Assembly (NCBI RefSeq): GCF_001012825.1 | Contig: NZ_LCZJ02000065.1 | Coordinates: 36,364-100,363, forward strand | Direction of reading: 5' to 3' | Source: Paenibacillus etheri | GTDB lineage: Bacteria > Bacillota > Bacilli > Paenibacillales > Paenibacillaceae | Length of the DNA stretch: 64,000 nucleotides | Shown: piece by piece, positions 1 through 9,155 of the stretch | How positions within the stretch are numbered: position 1 is the first letter of the stretch | Layout of the letters: every line of letters begins with the position of its first letter | Position numbers and translations under genes: made by a program | The notes under the pieces: generated by a model | What the model was told of the DNA's origin: nothing | The model's database searches: none | What the model saw: only the letters and a program-made list of their open reading frames with translations

Positions 1-110
1 GTAACTGGACGTGCACTAGCTTTTAGACGAATAAAAATAACCATCAGCGCCATGAACAAAGCCCCTAAAGTGGAGCCAATATGTAGAAGTGAGGGGTTTA
101 TGCTACCCAT
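1..110 (-). CDS. CcdC-like membrane protein, N-terminal fragment
   Basis: Partial gene running off the left edge; only the first 36 codons are visible. It starts with ATG at 108-110, preceded on the minus strand by an AGAGGTCG ribosome site. The fragment has a short polar start followed by one hydrophobic segment ending in IFIRLKASARPV, which resembles the first membrane helix of CcdC-type (DUF1453) proteins of Bacilli. Those proteins are linked with the CcdA cytochrome c maturation system, but their exact role is unclear. The family call rests on a short stretch and is therefore modest. Confidence 0.5.
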   Translation of the reverse strand, partial: MGSINPSLLHIGSTLGALFMALMVIFIRLKASARPV

Positions 111-262
111 GATTCACGACCTCTCTATGATTAAAGTCTCTGGAGTCTTCATTATAACAGAAAAATGATGGCAGAACATTGAAGTATAGGCGCTGTATTG
201 AGGCAGTACCCTCTGTGAAAATCAGTACACACTAGTTTAAGTAGAAAGGACCCAAAAACACC

Positions 263-302
263 AAATAGCAGGTCAAGGCTAAGCCGCCTTGACCTGCTAT
301 TT
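263..302 (-). terminator. Hairpin terminator downstream of the glsB-like gene
   Basis: A perfect 17-bp stem (263-279 with 286-302) around a 6-base loop lies 46 bases past the stop of the small membrane protein gene. The trailing T tract is short and interrupted on either strand, so termination efficiency is uncertain. Confidence 0.6.
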
Positions 303-348
303 CTTACTTATTAATAAGTAGCCCAATGATTAGTAGTTCAACTTTAGC

Positions 349-609
349 TTATGAACGGCTGCGTCCGCTTGTTGAGCGAAGAATAAGGCTGACGATAAAG
401 ATCAGAACAACGGCCCCGATCAAAGAAGGGAAGAAATAGAAATCACTTACTTTAGGTCCCCAACTTCCCAGAAGCACGCCACCGAGCCATGAACCGATAA
501 TACCTGCGATAATGTTACCAATAACCCCGCCTGGAATATCTCTGCCCATAATCAGACCTGCTAACCAACCAATGATCCCACCAACAATTAACATCCATAA
601 AAAACTCAT
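349..609 (-). CDS. GlsB/YeaQ/YmgE family stress membrane protein
   Basis: An 86-residue, strongly hydrophobic protein with three membrane segments and glycine-rich turns (GGIIGWLAGLIMG at the start, then an internal GNIIAGIIGSWLGG). This is the signature of the transglycosylase-associated/GlsB/YeaQ/YmgE family. Members are induced by general stress in many bacteria and have no established enzymatic activity. The start is supported by GAAGGAG eight bases upstream. It is monocistronic, flanked by a hairpin terminator and an intergenic repeat. Confidence 0.85.
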   Translation of the reverse strand: MSFLWMLIVGGIIGWLAGLIMGRDIPGGVIGNIIAGIIGSWLGGVLLGSWGPKVSDFYFFPSLIGAVVLIFIVSLILRSTSGRSRS

Positions 610-699
610 GTTACTTCAACTCCTTCGTTTTGTTGTTTTCGATGTCTACTATTAACCTTGCCAATCATGTTTAAACCACTTGTAAAAACTTACATCTAC

Positions 700-880
700 A
701 AGGTAAGTTCAAAAAGCCAACTTTGATAACGAAGTAGTTGAGGAAGCGGACTCGGCATCGAATCTTGAACGAACTTGGGAAGTCCGGTACTCACGTAGCA
801 CAACACTACGCTCCGTTCCTCCTTCCTCAAGTAACGTCCAACCTTCTTGGTTCTGAAAGCCGACTTTTTGAACTCTTATT
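700..880. repeat. Long imperfect palindromic intergenic repeat
   Basis: Roughly 175 bases whose ends are inverted copies of each other: AAGTTCAAAAAGCC near 706 and GGCTTTTTGAACTT-like sequence near 860-873. An inner pair GTTGAGGAAG/CTTCCTCAAG lies at about 733 and 827. The element could fold into one long hairpin. It sits between two divergently transcribed genes and has no convincing coding content. The form matches the palindromic interspersed repeats common in Paenibacillus, but copy number cannot be judged from this window. Confidence 0.5.
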
Positions 881-1044
881 GTAATTCGGATAGTTAGGAA
901 ATGACCTTGAAATTGAACTGGATAATGTATTACAACTATAAACATGCTATAGTGAAAAAATATTATGAAATACTGAGTAGGTTGCTATCAGTAAAGGGTA
1001 ATTAAGAAGTAAATACAATTTATACAAACAAAGGAGTCGCTACT

Positions 1045-2094
1045 ATGGAACGGCCTAATGAGGTATTGTTTTATGTGGGAACGTATAACCCTGAGGGTGA
1101 GGAAGCTATTCTATTATGCTCGCTTAGTCCTTCATCAGGGGAAATGAAGATTCTTGAGGGTACTAAGGGAATTGAGAATCCATCGTTTTTAGCAGTAAAC
1201 AGCACAGGCAGCGTACTCTATGCGGTTAGTGAGAAGGATGAGGGCGAGGTCTATGCTTTTGCGATTAATCCTGTTACTAAAGCGCTGAGTCCACTTGGAA
1301 GTCGTTCTACGGAAGGCGGCGCTCCTTGTTATGTTTCGATCAGTCCTAAGCAAGATTACATATTCGTCTCTAATTATTCCGGCGGCAATGCCAATGTATT
1401 TCCTGTAAATGAGGATGGTTCGCTTCAAGTCATGTCTGACCAAGTGAAGCATGTAGGTTCAGGGGTTCGTGAAGATCGTCAGGAAGCTCCGCATCCGCAC
1501 TCCGTCATTCCGGACGGTAGCGGCAAGCATATACTGGTTTGTGATTTGGGACTGGATCATGTTCTGATCTATCGCCATGAAGAAGGTAAGCTGTCTAAGC
1601 ATCGGGAGATTAATCTTCCACCTGGTTCAGGCCCCCGCCATCTGGCGGTACACCCTTCAGGACAATGGATTTACCTGGCGAATGAACTAAACTGTACAGT
1701 AACGGTATTTGCTAATGATGAGCAGAATGGAAACCTCAGCATTTTACAGCATGTTAGCACGCTTCCAGAGCAATATAATGCGGGTAGTGACGATACAGCT
1801 TCTGATATTCATGTATCACCTTGTGGTAAATTCTTGTATGTCTCGAACCGGGGACAAGACAGTATCGCCTTGTTCCATATTGAGGGTTCAACAGGTCATC
1901 TTGAAGCGGTAGATTGGCAGGTTACAGGCGGACGTACTCCACGTAATTTCGCCATTATTGGTGGCAAGCTGCTCGCTGCGAATCAAAATAGCGACATTAT
2001 TACTTCGTTCTCCATCGACAGTGACAGTGGCAGATTAATTCCTACAGGAAATGAGCTGAAGATAAAGACACCAGTCTGTATTCAAGCCTTGTAG
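1045..2094 (+). CDS. Lactonase family protein (6-phosphogluconolactonase-like)
   Basis: A 349-residue cytosolic seven-bladed beta-propeller of the YbhE/YkgB lactonase family, which includes the Pgl enzyme that hydrolyses 6-phosphogluconolactone in the oxidative pentose phosphate route. The N-terminal YVGTYN motif, the repeated blade pattern, EAPHPHS near residue 150, the GSGPRHLAVHP blade near residue 195 and a final GGRTPRNF are all typical. The start has AAAGGAG nine bases upstream. It stands alone and ends in a terminator shared with the convergent neighbour. The exact substrate is not shown by sequence; other family members are sugar lactonases or muconate-cyclase-like. Confidence 0.85.
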   Translation: MERPNEVLFYVGTYNPEGEEAILLCSLSPSSGEMKILEGTKGIENPSFLAVNSTGSVLYAVSEKDEGEVYAFAINPVTKALSPLGSRSTEGGAPCYVSISPKQDYIFVSNYSGGNANVFPVNEDGSLQVMSDQVKHVGSGVREDRQEAPHPHSVIPDGSGKHILVCDLGLDHVLIYRHEEGKLSKHREINLPPGSGPRHLAVHPSGQWIYLANELNCTVTVFANDEQNGNLSILQHVSTLPEQYNAGSDDTASDIHVSPCGKFLYVSNRGQDSIALFHIEGSTGHLEAVDWQVTGGRTPRNFAIIGGKLLAANQNSDIITSFSIDSDSGRLIPTGNELKIKTPVCIQAL

Positions 2095-2156
2095 GCTGGA
2101 ATAGGTTATTGTATGTTTCAATATTAGGGGCTATTCCCCGTAATCCAACCCAATAA

Positions 2157-2198
2157 AAGGCCTTCCAATCAGCTGTACATTGCTGAGGGGAAGGCCTT
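2157..2198. terminator. Bidirectional terminator between convergent genes
   Basis: AAGGCCTTCC (2157-2166) pairs with GGAAGGCCTT (2189-2198). It is A-rich on the left and AT-rich on the right, between the lactonase gene and the convergent hydrolase gene. Confidence 0.7.
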
Positions 2199-2221
2199 AA
2201 ATGTTATAATGGCAAGTTACC

Positions 2222-4489
2222 TTAAAACGTATTTCGGATTCCTAGATCGTAGAAGCCGATGTCATCTAGCATGATTTTATCTTCCTCGGCTTCAAGGTAG
2301 AAGGTGATTTCCGTCAGGTTCTCAGGCTCTAGCTCGGGTTCTTCCTCTTGAAACTGTTCGAAAGGCATCTCATAGGTTTGAAAAACAGCCTCGGATAGAT
2401 CACCGTACTTCCCATCATTAATCCGTTCCTCAAGCCACGGAAATAACGTGAACTGAGTTTGCGGTAGTGGAAGAATATCCATTACCTCACTTAGCGGTAA
2501 GCGTGCTGAGGTATCATTTTTGTCAGTTAACTCAACCTCTACATTGGGAGGTAGCGGAATACTTAGTTCATCTTTGATGTCGCCATTGAGGTTTGCTAAG
2601 GAGAACGTTAGACCATCTGCGTCTGAAAGGGCCATTTCAGTAACAACACTGTCTTTAAGCTTAATGTTGTAATAGGCTTTCTCGTCCTTTTTGGCTGTGC
2701 GTTCAAGAACGACACCATAAGTGGCTTTGCTCTTCGATTCACGATCCTTCGCAAGCTCTTCCGACCAGGATAATCCGGATGCTTCTGCTGTTCCGAGATT
2801 AACGGTATTCTTGTTGCGGTCCTCGTCAAATGTGGCTACTGGCCGATATCCACCATCCTGGAATCGATTGTAGTAAGTGGTCTCCGGTAGCCATTTCAGT
2901 CCGCTGCGGTAATCACGGAACAAGCTCTGGTATTCGTCTTTCCCATGTAAAGTGGTCTCCAGAAAAGCTGACACATACACTTTAGCAATTTGCCGCTGCT
3001 TATCTGCTTCCATAATTTGCGCTCGATTTAAAAAGAGGCCAGCAGGTAAAGTCTGATCATACGCACCCCAATCGCTGTTGAATTGACTGTGATTGGCATC
3101 CGCAATATAAAGCGAGCTTTTGAAAGCAGAGGAGCCCTGGGAATAGGATGTACGTATATACTGCCGATCACCATAGAAATCATGTACGTCTCCATCGCGA
3201 GCCCCTTGCAGAGTTAAATAGTTAACATCCTTAAGACGGGCTTGCTGATCGTCTATCGTTTTGTCCGTAGGGGCAAGGGCTACCACAGAGGCAATATTAA
3301 AACGATCTACTGCCTTCATAACGGAATCATTTTTGAACCAACGATCGGCATCCGCAGCCATAGCAACAGCTTGTCCTCCGCGGCTATGGCCGAGCAGGGC
3401 GGTATTTGTGAAATCTATTTTTTGATAAAAAGGATTGCCCGGTTCATCCGAGAAATCTGCAAGCTGTTCCAGATGTTTCAGTATGATCCAGGTTCGTACT
3501 TTGAAATCATTGTCCGGAATACCGGACCAAGCAGAATAGTTGAGGAAATTCTCATCCAAGGAAACCGCGATAAACCCTCGGCTAGCCAAGAGTTCACCGA
3601 GATAAGAATACCCTCCGTCAGAGTAATCTTCCATCATATGATTTCCGTGCACCATCAGCACTACCGGATAGGGACCATCGCCCTCCGGCACCCATACTCG
3701 GCCGTTAAGTGGAAGTGCACTATAATCGAATCCCCAGAATAAAGTGCGCAGTTTTGACCAATTCTTAATATAACCAGTAGCATCTACTGTAGAAGAGATC
3801 ACATTTGTATCCTTACCGTATTCCGTACGATGCAGATCCTTACCGCTGGCATAGGTGAAGGTCTGGTAAGCTTGATTGCCAGGTTGTGCTGGATTTGCGG
3901 CAGCCAGTGCAATCACATCTGAATCACTGATATCAATGGGTTCCAAAGTAGGTAGTTCCTGCACTCCGTTAGCTAGAGCAAGTTGTGAAAAGGTTACCGT
4001 AAGGGTAAGCAGAAGTCCCAGTGTTACTCTTTTGCTGCGCAGCAGACCTATGGCTAATCCACCTAAAGCACCTAGTAGTGACAGAAGGACAGCAATGAGA
4101 GCCGCAGCTTCAATCTCAAAATCTGCGTAATATAAGATTAGTAGAATAGCTCCGAAATCGCTCAATACACAGCCTGCGAATAGTCGTGGGATGCGTAATC
4201 CGGTCAATGCAATTAGTACGGCGATGATATTGCTGACAATGGCCAGCAGAATGGTACTCGTGCCGGCAGCAAGTGCAATATCTGTTGGCACCCCTAATCC
4301 AGTGGGTATACCTAATACGGCAGTGGTGAAAGCCAAAAAGCAAACGATCCAAAGACCAGCAATCGCTGTCCTCCAGACCGTCGTATCATAATGGTAAGTT
4401 CCCCTAATCCTTCGCCTAATTTCTTGAGTCATTCTCCTATGAAGCCGTGGTCTTACCGGCGCAGGAACGTACTCTAAGTCCATACCCAT
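2222..4489 (-). CDS. Membrane-anchored alpha/beta hydrolase
   Basis: About 755 residues in two parts. The first ~190 residues hold roughly five membrane helices. They are followed by a long extracytoplasmic alpha/beta-hydrolase domain with an oxyanion-type strand VVLMVHGNH near residue 280 and the nucleophile elbow GHSRGG near residues 366-371 (Ser about 368). The fold resembles dienelactone-hydrolase/PET-hydrolase-like esterases, but no substrate can be assigned. The chosen ATG at 4489 has GGGAG eight bases upstream. An in-frame ATG at 4507 lacks a ribosome site and would add six residues. The C-terminal ~200 residues, rich in Glu/Asp, are not recognised. Confidence 0.7.
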   Translation of the reverse strand: MGMDLEYVPAPVRPRLHRRMTQEIRRRIRGTYHYDTTVWRTAIAGLWIVCFLAFTTAVLGIPTGLGVPTDIALAAGTSTILLAIVSNIIAVLIALTGLRIPRLFAGCVLSDFGAILLILYYADFEIEAAALIAVLLSLLGALGGLAIGLLRSKRVTLGLLLTLTVTFSQLALANGVQELPTLEPIDISDSDVIALAAANPAQPGNQAYQTFTYASGKDLHRTEYGKDTNVISSTVDATGYIKNWSKLRTLFWGFDYSALPLNGRVWVPEGDGPYPVVLMVHGNHMMEDYSDGGYSYLGELLASRGFIAVSLDENFLNYSAWSGIPDNDFKVRTWIILKHLEQLADFSDEPGNPFYQKIDFTNTALLGHSRGGQAVAMAADADRWFKNDSVMKAVDRFNIASVVALAPTDKTIDDQQARLKDVNYLTLQGARDGDVHDFYGDRQYIRTSYSQGSSAFKSSLYIADANHSQFNSDWGAYDQTLPAGLFLNRAQIMEADKQRQIAKVYVSAFLETTLHGKDEYQSLFRDYRSGLKWLPETTYYNRFQDGGYRPVATFDEDRNKNTVNLGTAEASGLSWSEELAKDRESKSKATYGVVLERTAKKDEKAYYNIKLKDSVVTEMALSDADGLTFSLANLNGDIKDELSIPLPPNVEVELTDKNDTSARLPLSEVMDILPLPQTQFTLFPWLEERINDGKYGDLSEAVFQTYEMPFEQFQEEEPELEPENLTEITFYLEAEEDKIMLDDIGFYDLGIRNTF

Positions 4490-4687
4490 GATTCTCACTC
4501 CCGACATTAAGCGGTAATTTCTCTAGACCATAAGCTGTAGCAATAATATTACTTTATAGCATCAATAACAAGTGGATCTTCCAGGAACCCACACCATTGC
4601 CTGTATAGCGTGGGACTTGAAAGATTCCTTTGTCATTGGTTGGAAAAAAAGGTTTGACACGGTTAAAGGGTTTCAGTATTATATCCA

Positions 4688-4716
4688 TATAAACCAACTA
4701 AGTAGATAGGAATAAT
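4688..4716 (+). promoter_or_regulatory. CymR-like (Rrf2-type) operator
   Basis: The sequence around AAACCAACTAAG and GATAGGAAT resembles the sites bound by the cysteine regulator CymR upstream of sulfur genes in Bacillus and Staphylococcus, which keep the AT-GGAAT half. Its position ahead of a sulfate-uptake operon fits. The match is by eye, and the left half deviates from the published consensus. Confidence 0.45.
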
Positions 4717-4738
4717 TGAATAAAGTTCTTACCGTACA

Positions 4739-4825
4739 GACGGAGGAACGCCTGCATTAGGCTCGCAGACACGTGTCATAGGACCGGTTTGACCTGCCAT
4801 ACGTGGGCTTTCCTCCGTCTTTTTG
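4739..4825 (+). ncRNA. Structured leader ending in an intrinsic terminator (possible riboswitch)
   Basis: A perfect 10-bp outer stem GACGGAGGAA (4739-4748) with TTCCTCCGTC (4810-4819), followed directly by five T, forms an intrinsic terminator upstream of the sulfate-binding protein gene. Unlike a simple terminator, the loop is 61 bases long and itself structured. It contains a GCCT/AGGC hairpin (4750-4762), a CACGT/ACGTG pairing (4770-4774 with 4801-4805) and the palindrome GACACGTGTC (4768-4777). It lacks S-box (SAM-I) and T-box consensus sequences. A sulfur-metabolite attenuator is the inference. Confidence 0.5.
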
Positions 4826-4833
4826 TTACCGCC

Positions 4834-4896
4834 AGGCTTAAACGCCTCGGCGTCCTAATAAGGACGGTAAGACTTTCTTATATTTTAAGAAAGACA
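4834..4896 (-). repeat. Dispersed 5'-leader element, copy 1
   Basis: Shares GGCGTCCTNATAAGGACGG and ACTTTCTTATATTTTAA with the serS leader (51056-51153), and part of the element with 27201-27246 and 33881-33927. Listed as minus only to match the orientation chosen for the other copies. It lies between the leader terminator and the sulfate-binding protein start. Confidence 0.5.
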
Positions 4897-4928
4897 ATGA
4901 TGGCAAGAAAAAACATGGGGGAGTGGAA

Positions 4929-6059
4929 ATGATGAAGAGAACAATGAATAAAGGACTTCTTGTAGGATTTACCTTGTTACTGACAGCAGGACTTACTGCT
5001 GCTTGCGGCGGCAATAACAATAGCGGCAATAGTGCTAGTTCGGCAACGGACACACCAGCAACAACCAACACAGCGGAGGCCACGGATGCTGCTGAAGCTA
5101 CAAAAGCGCCATCTAAAGATCCGGTAGAACTACTCAATGTGTCCTACGATCCTACTCGTGAGCTATATGAGAATTATAATAAGGCTTTTGCAGCTTACTG
5201 GGAGAAAGAAACGGGACAAAAGGTCACGATTAAGCAATCTCACGGTGGATCAGGTAAACAAAGCCGTGCTGTGCTTGATGGTCTGGAAGCGGATGTAGTT
5301 ACGCTGGCCCTTGGTTATGATATTGATGCCTTGCAGGAAAAGGGTCTTATTAATGAAGGCTGGCAAAGTAAATTTGATCATAACAGTTCACCTTATACCT
5401 CGACAATCGTGTTCTTAGTACGCAAAGGGAATCCAAAAGGAATTAAAGATTGGCCGGATCTGCTCAAAGAGGGCGTAGAAGTGATTACACCGAATCCGAA
5501 AACATCAGGTGGCGCACGTTGGAACTACTTGGCGGCGTGGGGTTACGCGCTAGACCACAATAATAACGACGAAGTTAAGGCTGAAGAATTTGTAAAAGAG
5601 CTGTTTAAACATGTTCCGGTGCTGGATACGGGTGCACGCGGTTCAACGACCACTTTTGTAGAGCGTGGAATTGGTGATGTGCTGATTGCTTGGGAGAATG
5701 AAGCTTATCTTTCTGTAGAAGAGCTCGGTCCGGACAAATTCGATATCGTAAATCCATCCGAGAGCATTCTGGCTGAACCGCCGGTAGCGATAGTAGATAA
5801 GGTTGTGGATAAAAGAAATACGCGTGAGGTATCCGAGGCTTACTTGAAGTATCTCTATACGGAGGAAGGACAAAAAATCGCGGCTGAGAACTACTACCGT
5901 CCAACGCTCGATAGCGTGAAAGAACAATATAAAGATAAGTTCCCGGATATTAAATTATTTACATTGGCTGACAAATTCGGAAGCTGGAAAGAAACGCAAG
6001 AGAAGCATTTCAACGATGGTGGGATCTTCGACAAGATCTATGTGCCGGGTGCTAAATAA
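4929..6059 (+). CDS. sbp: Sulfate ABC transporter substrate-binding lipoprotein
   Basis: A 376-residue periplasmic-type binding protein of the sulfate/thiosulfate family (Sbp/CysP in proteobacteria). It captures sulfate outside the membrane for the CysT-CysW permease. It has a lipoprotein signal peptide with lipobox LTAAC (Cys about 26), a low-complexity Asn/Ser/Thr linker, then the family signatures [23 protein letters not shown] near residue 100, and [18 protein letters not shown] near residue 190. Starts at 4929 and 4932 share the GGGGGAG ribosome site; a GTG at 4923 is inside that site and unlikely. First gene of a cys operon. Confidence 0.9.
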   Translation: MMKRTMNKGLLVGFTLLLTAGLTAACGGNNNSGNSASSATDTPATTNTAEATDAAEATKAPSKDPVELLNVSYDPTRELYENYNKAFAAYWEKETGQKVTIKQSHGGSGKQSRAVLDGLEADVVTLALGYDIDALQEKGLINEGWQSKFDHNSSPYTSTIVFLVRKGNPKGIKDWPDLLKEGVEVITPNPKTSGGARWNYLAAWGYALDHNNNDEVKAEEFVKELFKHVPVLDTGARGSTTTFVERGIGDVLIAWENEAYLSVEELGPDKFDIVNPSESILAEPPVAIVDKVVDKRNTREVSEAYLKYLYTEEGQKIAAENYYRPTLDSVKEQYKDKFPDIKLFTLADKFGSWKETQEKHFNDGGIFDKIYVPGAK

Positions 6060-6159
6060 CAGATTAATAAAACTGGATTTATACTTTGCTTTAAGAGATT
6101 TGTCCCTAGTAAGGGGCTGACCGGCTAACCTGCCGAAGGCGAGAAAGGATGAATAGGGG

Positions 6160-7014
6160 ATGAATGTCACCGCAACTACTACAGCTGCATCGGCGACAAC
6201 ACGGCGAAAGATACTACCCGGTTTTGGGATAACGATGGGGTATAGCGTATTATACCTGAGTCTCGTGGTACTCTTGCCACTTTCAGCGCTATTGTTCAAT
6301 TCAACGGGGCTGAGCTGGGCGAAATTCTGGGATGTAGCTACCGATCCGCGTGTATTGGCTTCGTATCGTGTCAGTCTATCTACGGCAGCGGCTGCTGCTT
6401 TTGTGGATGCTATTCTAGGTCTCTTGCTGGCGTGGGTACTAGTGCGTTACGAATTTCCGGGCAAAAGAATATTTGATGCGCTGATCGATCTTCCCTTTGC
6501 CTTACCGACAGCTGTAGCTGGTGTTTCCTTGACGGCTCTTTATGCCACAAATGGCTGGGTCGGGTCGTGGCTTGAGCCGCTTGGATTAAAGGTGGCATTT
6601 ACTCCGCTTGGCATTACCCTTGCCTTAATGTTCATTGGTATCCCGTTCGTCGTTCGAACGATACAACCGGTGCTGGAGGATTTGGACCGAGATATGGAGG
6701 AAGCCTCGGCAACCCTCGGCGCAGGCCGCTGGAGAACCTTTCGTTCAGTAGTACTGCCTGAGCTGTTCCCTTCGCTGTTAACAGGCTTTGCTTTGGCATT
6801 TGCCCGTGGTATTGGCGAATTCGGCTCCGTCGTGTTCATCTCTGGTAATATGCCGATGAGAACGGAGATTGCTCCTTTACTTATAATGTCCAAATTGGAA
6901 CAGTATGATTACGCTGGTGCTACTGCCGTCGCGTTACTTCTGCTCCTGATTTCTTTCTTAATGCTGTTAGTCATTAATACGCTTCAGCGTTGGGTGCGTA
7001 AGACTTCTCGGTAG
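6160..7014 (+). CDS. cysT: Sulfate ABC transporter permease CysT
   Basis: A 284-residue integral membrane protein with six predicted helices. It has the ABC permease coupling (EAA) motif EEASATLGAGRWRTF near residues 178-192, which docks on the ATPase. Family signatures include LIDLPFALPTAVAGV and FARGIGEFGSVVFISGN, typical of CysT/CysU. It lies 100 bases after the binding protein. Together with CysW it forms the sulfate/thiosulfate channel. The ATPase partner CysA is not encoded in this window. Confidence 0.92.
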   Translation: MNVTATTTAASATTRRKILPGFGITMGYSVLYLSLVVLLPLSALLFNSTGLSWAKFWDVATDPRVLASYRVSLSTAAAAAFVDAILGLLLAWVLVRYEFPGKRIFDALIDLPFALPTAVAGVSLTALYATNGWVGSWLEPLGLKVAFTPLGITLALMFIGIPFVVRTIQPVLEDLDRDMEEASATLGAGRWRTFRSVVLPELFPSLLTGFALAFARGIGEFGSVVFISGNMPMRTEIAPLLIMSKLEQYDYAGATAVALLLLLISFLMLLVINTLQRWVRKTSR

Positions 7015-7117
7015 GTCTTTAGGTTTTGACTCTCTGTATTGCAAGTATTTAATTTGGAAGTTTTGTTTTACTGAGCGATTCTTAGCGATGCTATACCCTA
7101 ACAGGTAAATGACGACT

Positions 7118-7400
7118 TTATTTTACGAAGCATACTTGCTTCCGTAAAATGCGGAATCCTCAGGGAAATTGAGGAGTCGCAGAGTAAATTTGCTTTGCAG
7201 ATAGAGGAGCGATAGCGATCTTAGATTTTGAAACCAGATGGCTGGTAAGAAAGGAGCGGAGAGGAATTTTGGAACTGTAGAAGCGCTAGCGTTCGCCTTT
7301 ATCCTCGGATTTCTACCGCGAGGAGCGGTTCAAATCAGGAAATCTGAGGATAACAGCGATCGGAAGTCCAATATTCCTTGGAGTGACTCATTACCAGTAA
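7118..7400. repeat. Dispersed intergenic repeat between cysT and cysW
   Basis: The 525-base gap between cysT and cysW holds no credible gene. From about 7254 to 7390 it matches 53340-53475, the gap between nrdA and nrdB. Shared blocks include GGAACTGTAGAAGCG-like, GCCTTTATCCTCGGAT-like and AACAGCGATCGGAAGTCCAA-like sequence. A separate hairpin ATTTTACG/CGTAAAAT lies at 7120-7150. The element has internal inverted symmetry and may form a long hairpin within the mRNA. Confidence 0.65.
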
Positions 7401-7539
7401 TCGTGTTTAAGAATTCAAGAGATAGCAGAAGCTTGGAAAACTGCGGAATTCAATCGAAGACACATCATATCTACGGAATTTCTGTATTTGAAAAAAGCTA
7501 ATCATGTCTTCGTAAAGCCCTTTAAAGGAGGAATAACTT

Positions 7540-8403
7540 TTGGCAGGCACAGTCCCACTCCAAGCCCCCCGGCTACAGAAGAATACGTCCTCGCCAGCAA
7601 CAACGGAAACCAAGGTTGTAAAATGGGCGTTGATTGCAGCAGCTGGACTAGTCCTTTTTTGGCTAATTGCTCTGCCTTTGATTGTCGTGCTGACAGAGGC
7701 GCTGAAAAAAGGCTGGGACGTATATATAGCTGCTCTGACCGATCCGGATGCCCGTTCCGCACTGCGGCTGACACTGCTTGTAGCAGCGATCACTGTGCCG
7801 CTGAACACCTTCTTTGGTGTAGCGGCTGCGTGGGCAGTAACGAAGTTTCGTTTCCGCGGCAAAGGGTTTCTCATTACCTTGATTGATCTACCCTTTGCAG
7901 TTTCGCCTGTTATCGGAGGTCTGATCTTTGTGCTCGTCTTCGGCGCCAATGGCTGGTTTGGTCCTTGGCTGAGCGCCCATGATATCAAGATCGTATTTGC
8001 GCTTCCAGGCATCGTACTTGCGACACTGTTTGTTACGTTTCCCTTTGTGGCGCGTGAGTTGATTCCACTGATGGAGGATCAAGGGACACAGGAGGAAGAG
8101 GCGGCGATTACCCTCGGAGCACACGGGTGGCAAATTTTTTTCAGAGTCACGCTTCCTAATATTAAATGGGGTTTATTATACGGTATTATCTTGTGTAATG
8201 CGCGGGCTATGGGCGAGTTCGGTGCAGTCTCAGTGGTGTCCGGGCATGTACGTGGGGAGACAAATACACTGCCGCTGCACGTTGAGATTTTGTACAATGA
8301 ATATCAATTTTCAGCGTCTTTTGCAGTAGCTTCACTTCTCCTGTTGTTGGCTTTGGTGACGATGATTATTAAAAGCTGGTTATCACGAAAAAATGCCCAT
8401 TGA
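7540..8403 (+). CDS. cysW: Sulfate ABC transporter permease CysW
   Basis: A 287-residue membrane protein, paralogous to CysT and its heterodimer partner. It carries [19 protein letters not shown], the coupling motif [17 protein letters not shown] near residues 188-205, and [17 protein letters not shown], all classical for CysW. Translation starts at TTG with AAAGGAGG upstream. It is separated from cysT by an unusually long gap filled by a dispersed repeat, but the gene order still suggests one transcription unit. Confidence 0.92.
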   Translation: MAGTVPLQAPRLQKNTSSPATTETKVVKWALIAAAGLVLFWLIALPLIVVLTEALKKGWDVYIAALTDPDARSALRLTLLVAAITVPLNTFFGVAAAWAVTKFRFRGKGFLITLIDLPFAVSPVIGGLIFVLVFGANGWFGPWLSAHDIKIVFALPGIVLATLFVTFPFVARELIPLMEDQGTQEEEAAITLGAHGWQIFFRVTLPNIKWGLLYGIILCNARAMGEFGAVSVVSGHVRGETNTLPLHVEILYNEYQFSASFAVASLLLLLALVTMIIKSWLSRKNAH

Positions 8404-8514
8404 CAGTACTTTTGGTTCCGTGCTAAGTTAATTCATAGTATACTGGTTGGTAATTACGGAATTATGGAAATAAGGCGGATATAATCCTTTGGATGGGGAA
8501 AGGGAGGCTAGAGA

Positions 8515-8739
8515 ATGGCTAAACCGCTGAAAGTGGATGATTTATGGCTTACGCGGATTGCAGGACTTCTGGATGATATAGAATTTGGCTCCTTGCACAT
8601 TGTAGTGCATGAAGGTCAGATCGTTCAGATGGAGCGTACGGAACGCAAACGTTTTGAGAATAGCAGTGGCAACGTAAGTGGGCGTTACATTGGTGAAGGC
8701 GGAAACCGGCGAGCCGATTCCCAATCGGCAGGACGTTGA
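8515..8739 (+). CDS. YezD family small protein (DUF2292)
   Basis: A 74-residue soluble protein with the DUF2292/YezD core LLDDIEFGSLHIVVHEGQIV followed by QMERTERKRF. Family members commonly sit at the end of sulfate or sulfonate transport operons in Bacilli; no biochemical role is known. GGGAGGC provides the ribosome site. It lies 111 bases after cysW and before the operon's terminator, so it is probably co-regulated with sulfate uptake. Confidence 0.85.
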   Translation: MAKPLKVDDLWLTRIAGLLDDIEFGSLHIVVHEGQIVQMERTERKRFENSSGNVSGRYIGEGGNRRADSQSAGR

Positions 8740-8790
8740 TACAATCTCGGGCAATCATAAAGGTATATATCATATTTGAGGATAACGCTA

Positions 8791-8826
8791 ATACCCCACT
8801 CCTGGACAGGGGTGGGGTATTTTTTC
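8791..8826 (+). terminator. Intrinsic terminator of the sulfate operon
   Basis: ATACCCCAC (8791-8799) pairs with GTGGGGTAT (8812-8820) and is followed by six T. Confidence 0.9.
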
Positions 8827-8846
8827 TGACGTTTCACTTGCTCCTA

Positions 8847-9155
8847 TTAATAACGAGGTGCCTGACGAGAAGAGGAAATTCCTTCAAACAGCAGTACGAG
8901 CGCGGTGACGCCATGCATGACCCAACCTACGATAGGGATAAACGCTAAAATCGAGGTGATAATGCCTAGAACGTTTCCAACAATGGGTTTCCGCTCTCTT
9001 TGCAGGATTACAATAGCTACAGCGTGGAGCAAAAAGGCAATGGCAAGAGGGACCCAGCCATTCGCTATAATAAAGAGACCGCCAATGACAGGCAGAGCCA
9101 GAAAAGCTTCATAAGCGAACGTTCCCCATTTAAACAGCTTTGCTACAGGAGACAT
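8847..9155 (-). CDS. Small integral membrane protein, unknown function
   Basis: A 102-residue protein with three to four membrane helices (roughly residues 13-32, 35-52, 58-90) and a short charged tail. No family motif was recognised, and no function is proposed. The ATG has AAGGTTGGTG upstream. It is convergent with the sulfate operon and is probably expressed alone. Confidence 0.65.
   Translation of the reverse strand: MSPVAKLFKWGTFAYEAFLALPVIGGLFIIANGWVPLAIAFLLHAVAIVILQRERKPIVGNVLGIITSILAFIPIVGWVMHGVTALVLLFEGISSSRQAPRY

Noticed and set aside
709-945. 78-codon open frame on the minus strand
   Set aside because: Lies inside a palindromic repeat and has no recognisable ribosome site or protein-like composition.
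7238-7501. 87-codon frame between cysT and cysW
   Set aside because: Overlaps the dispersed repeat that also lies between nrdA and nrdB; not coding there.
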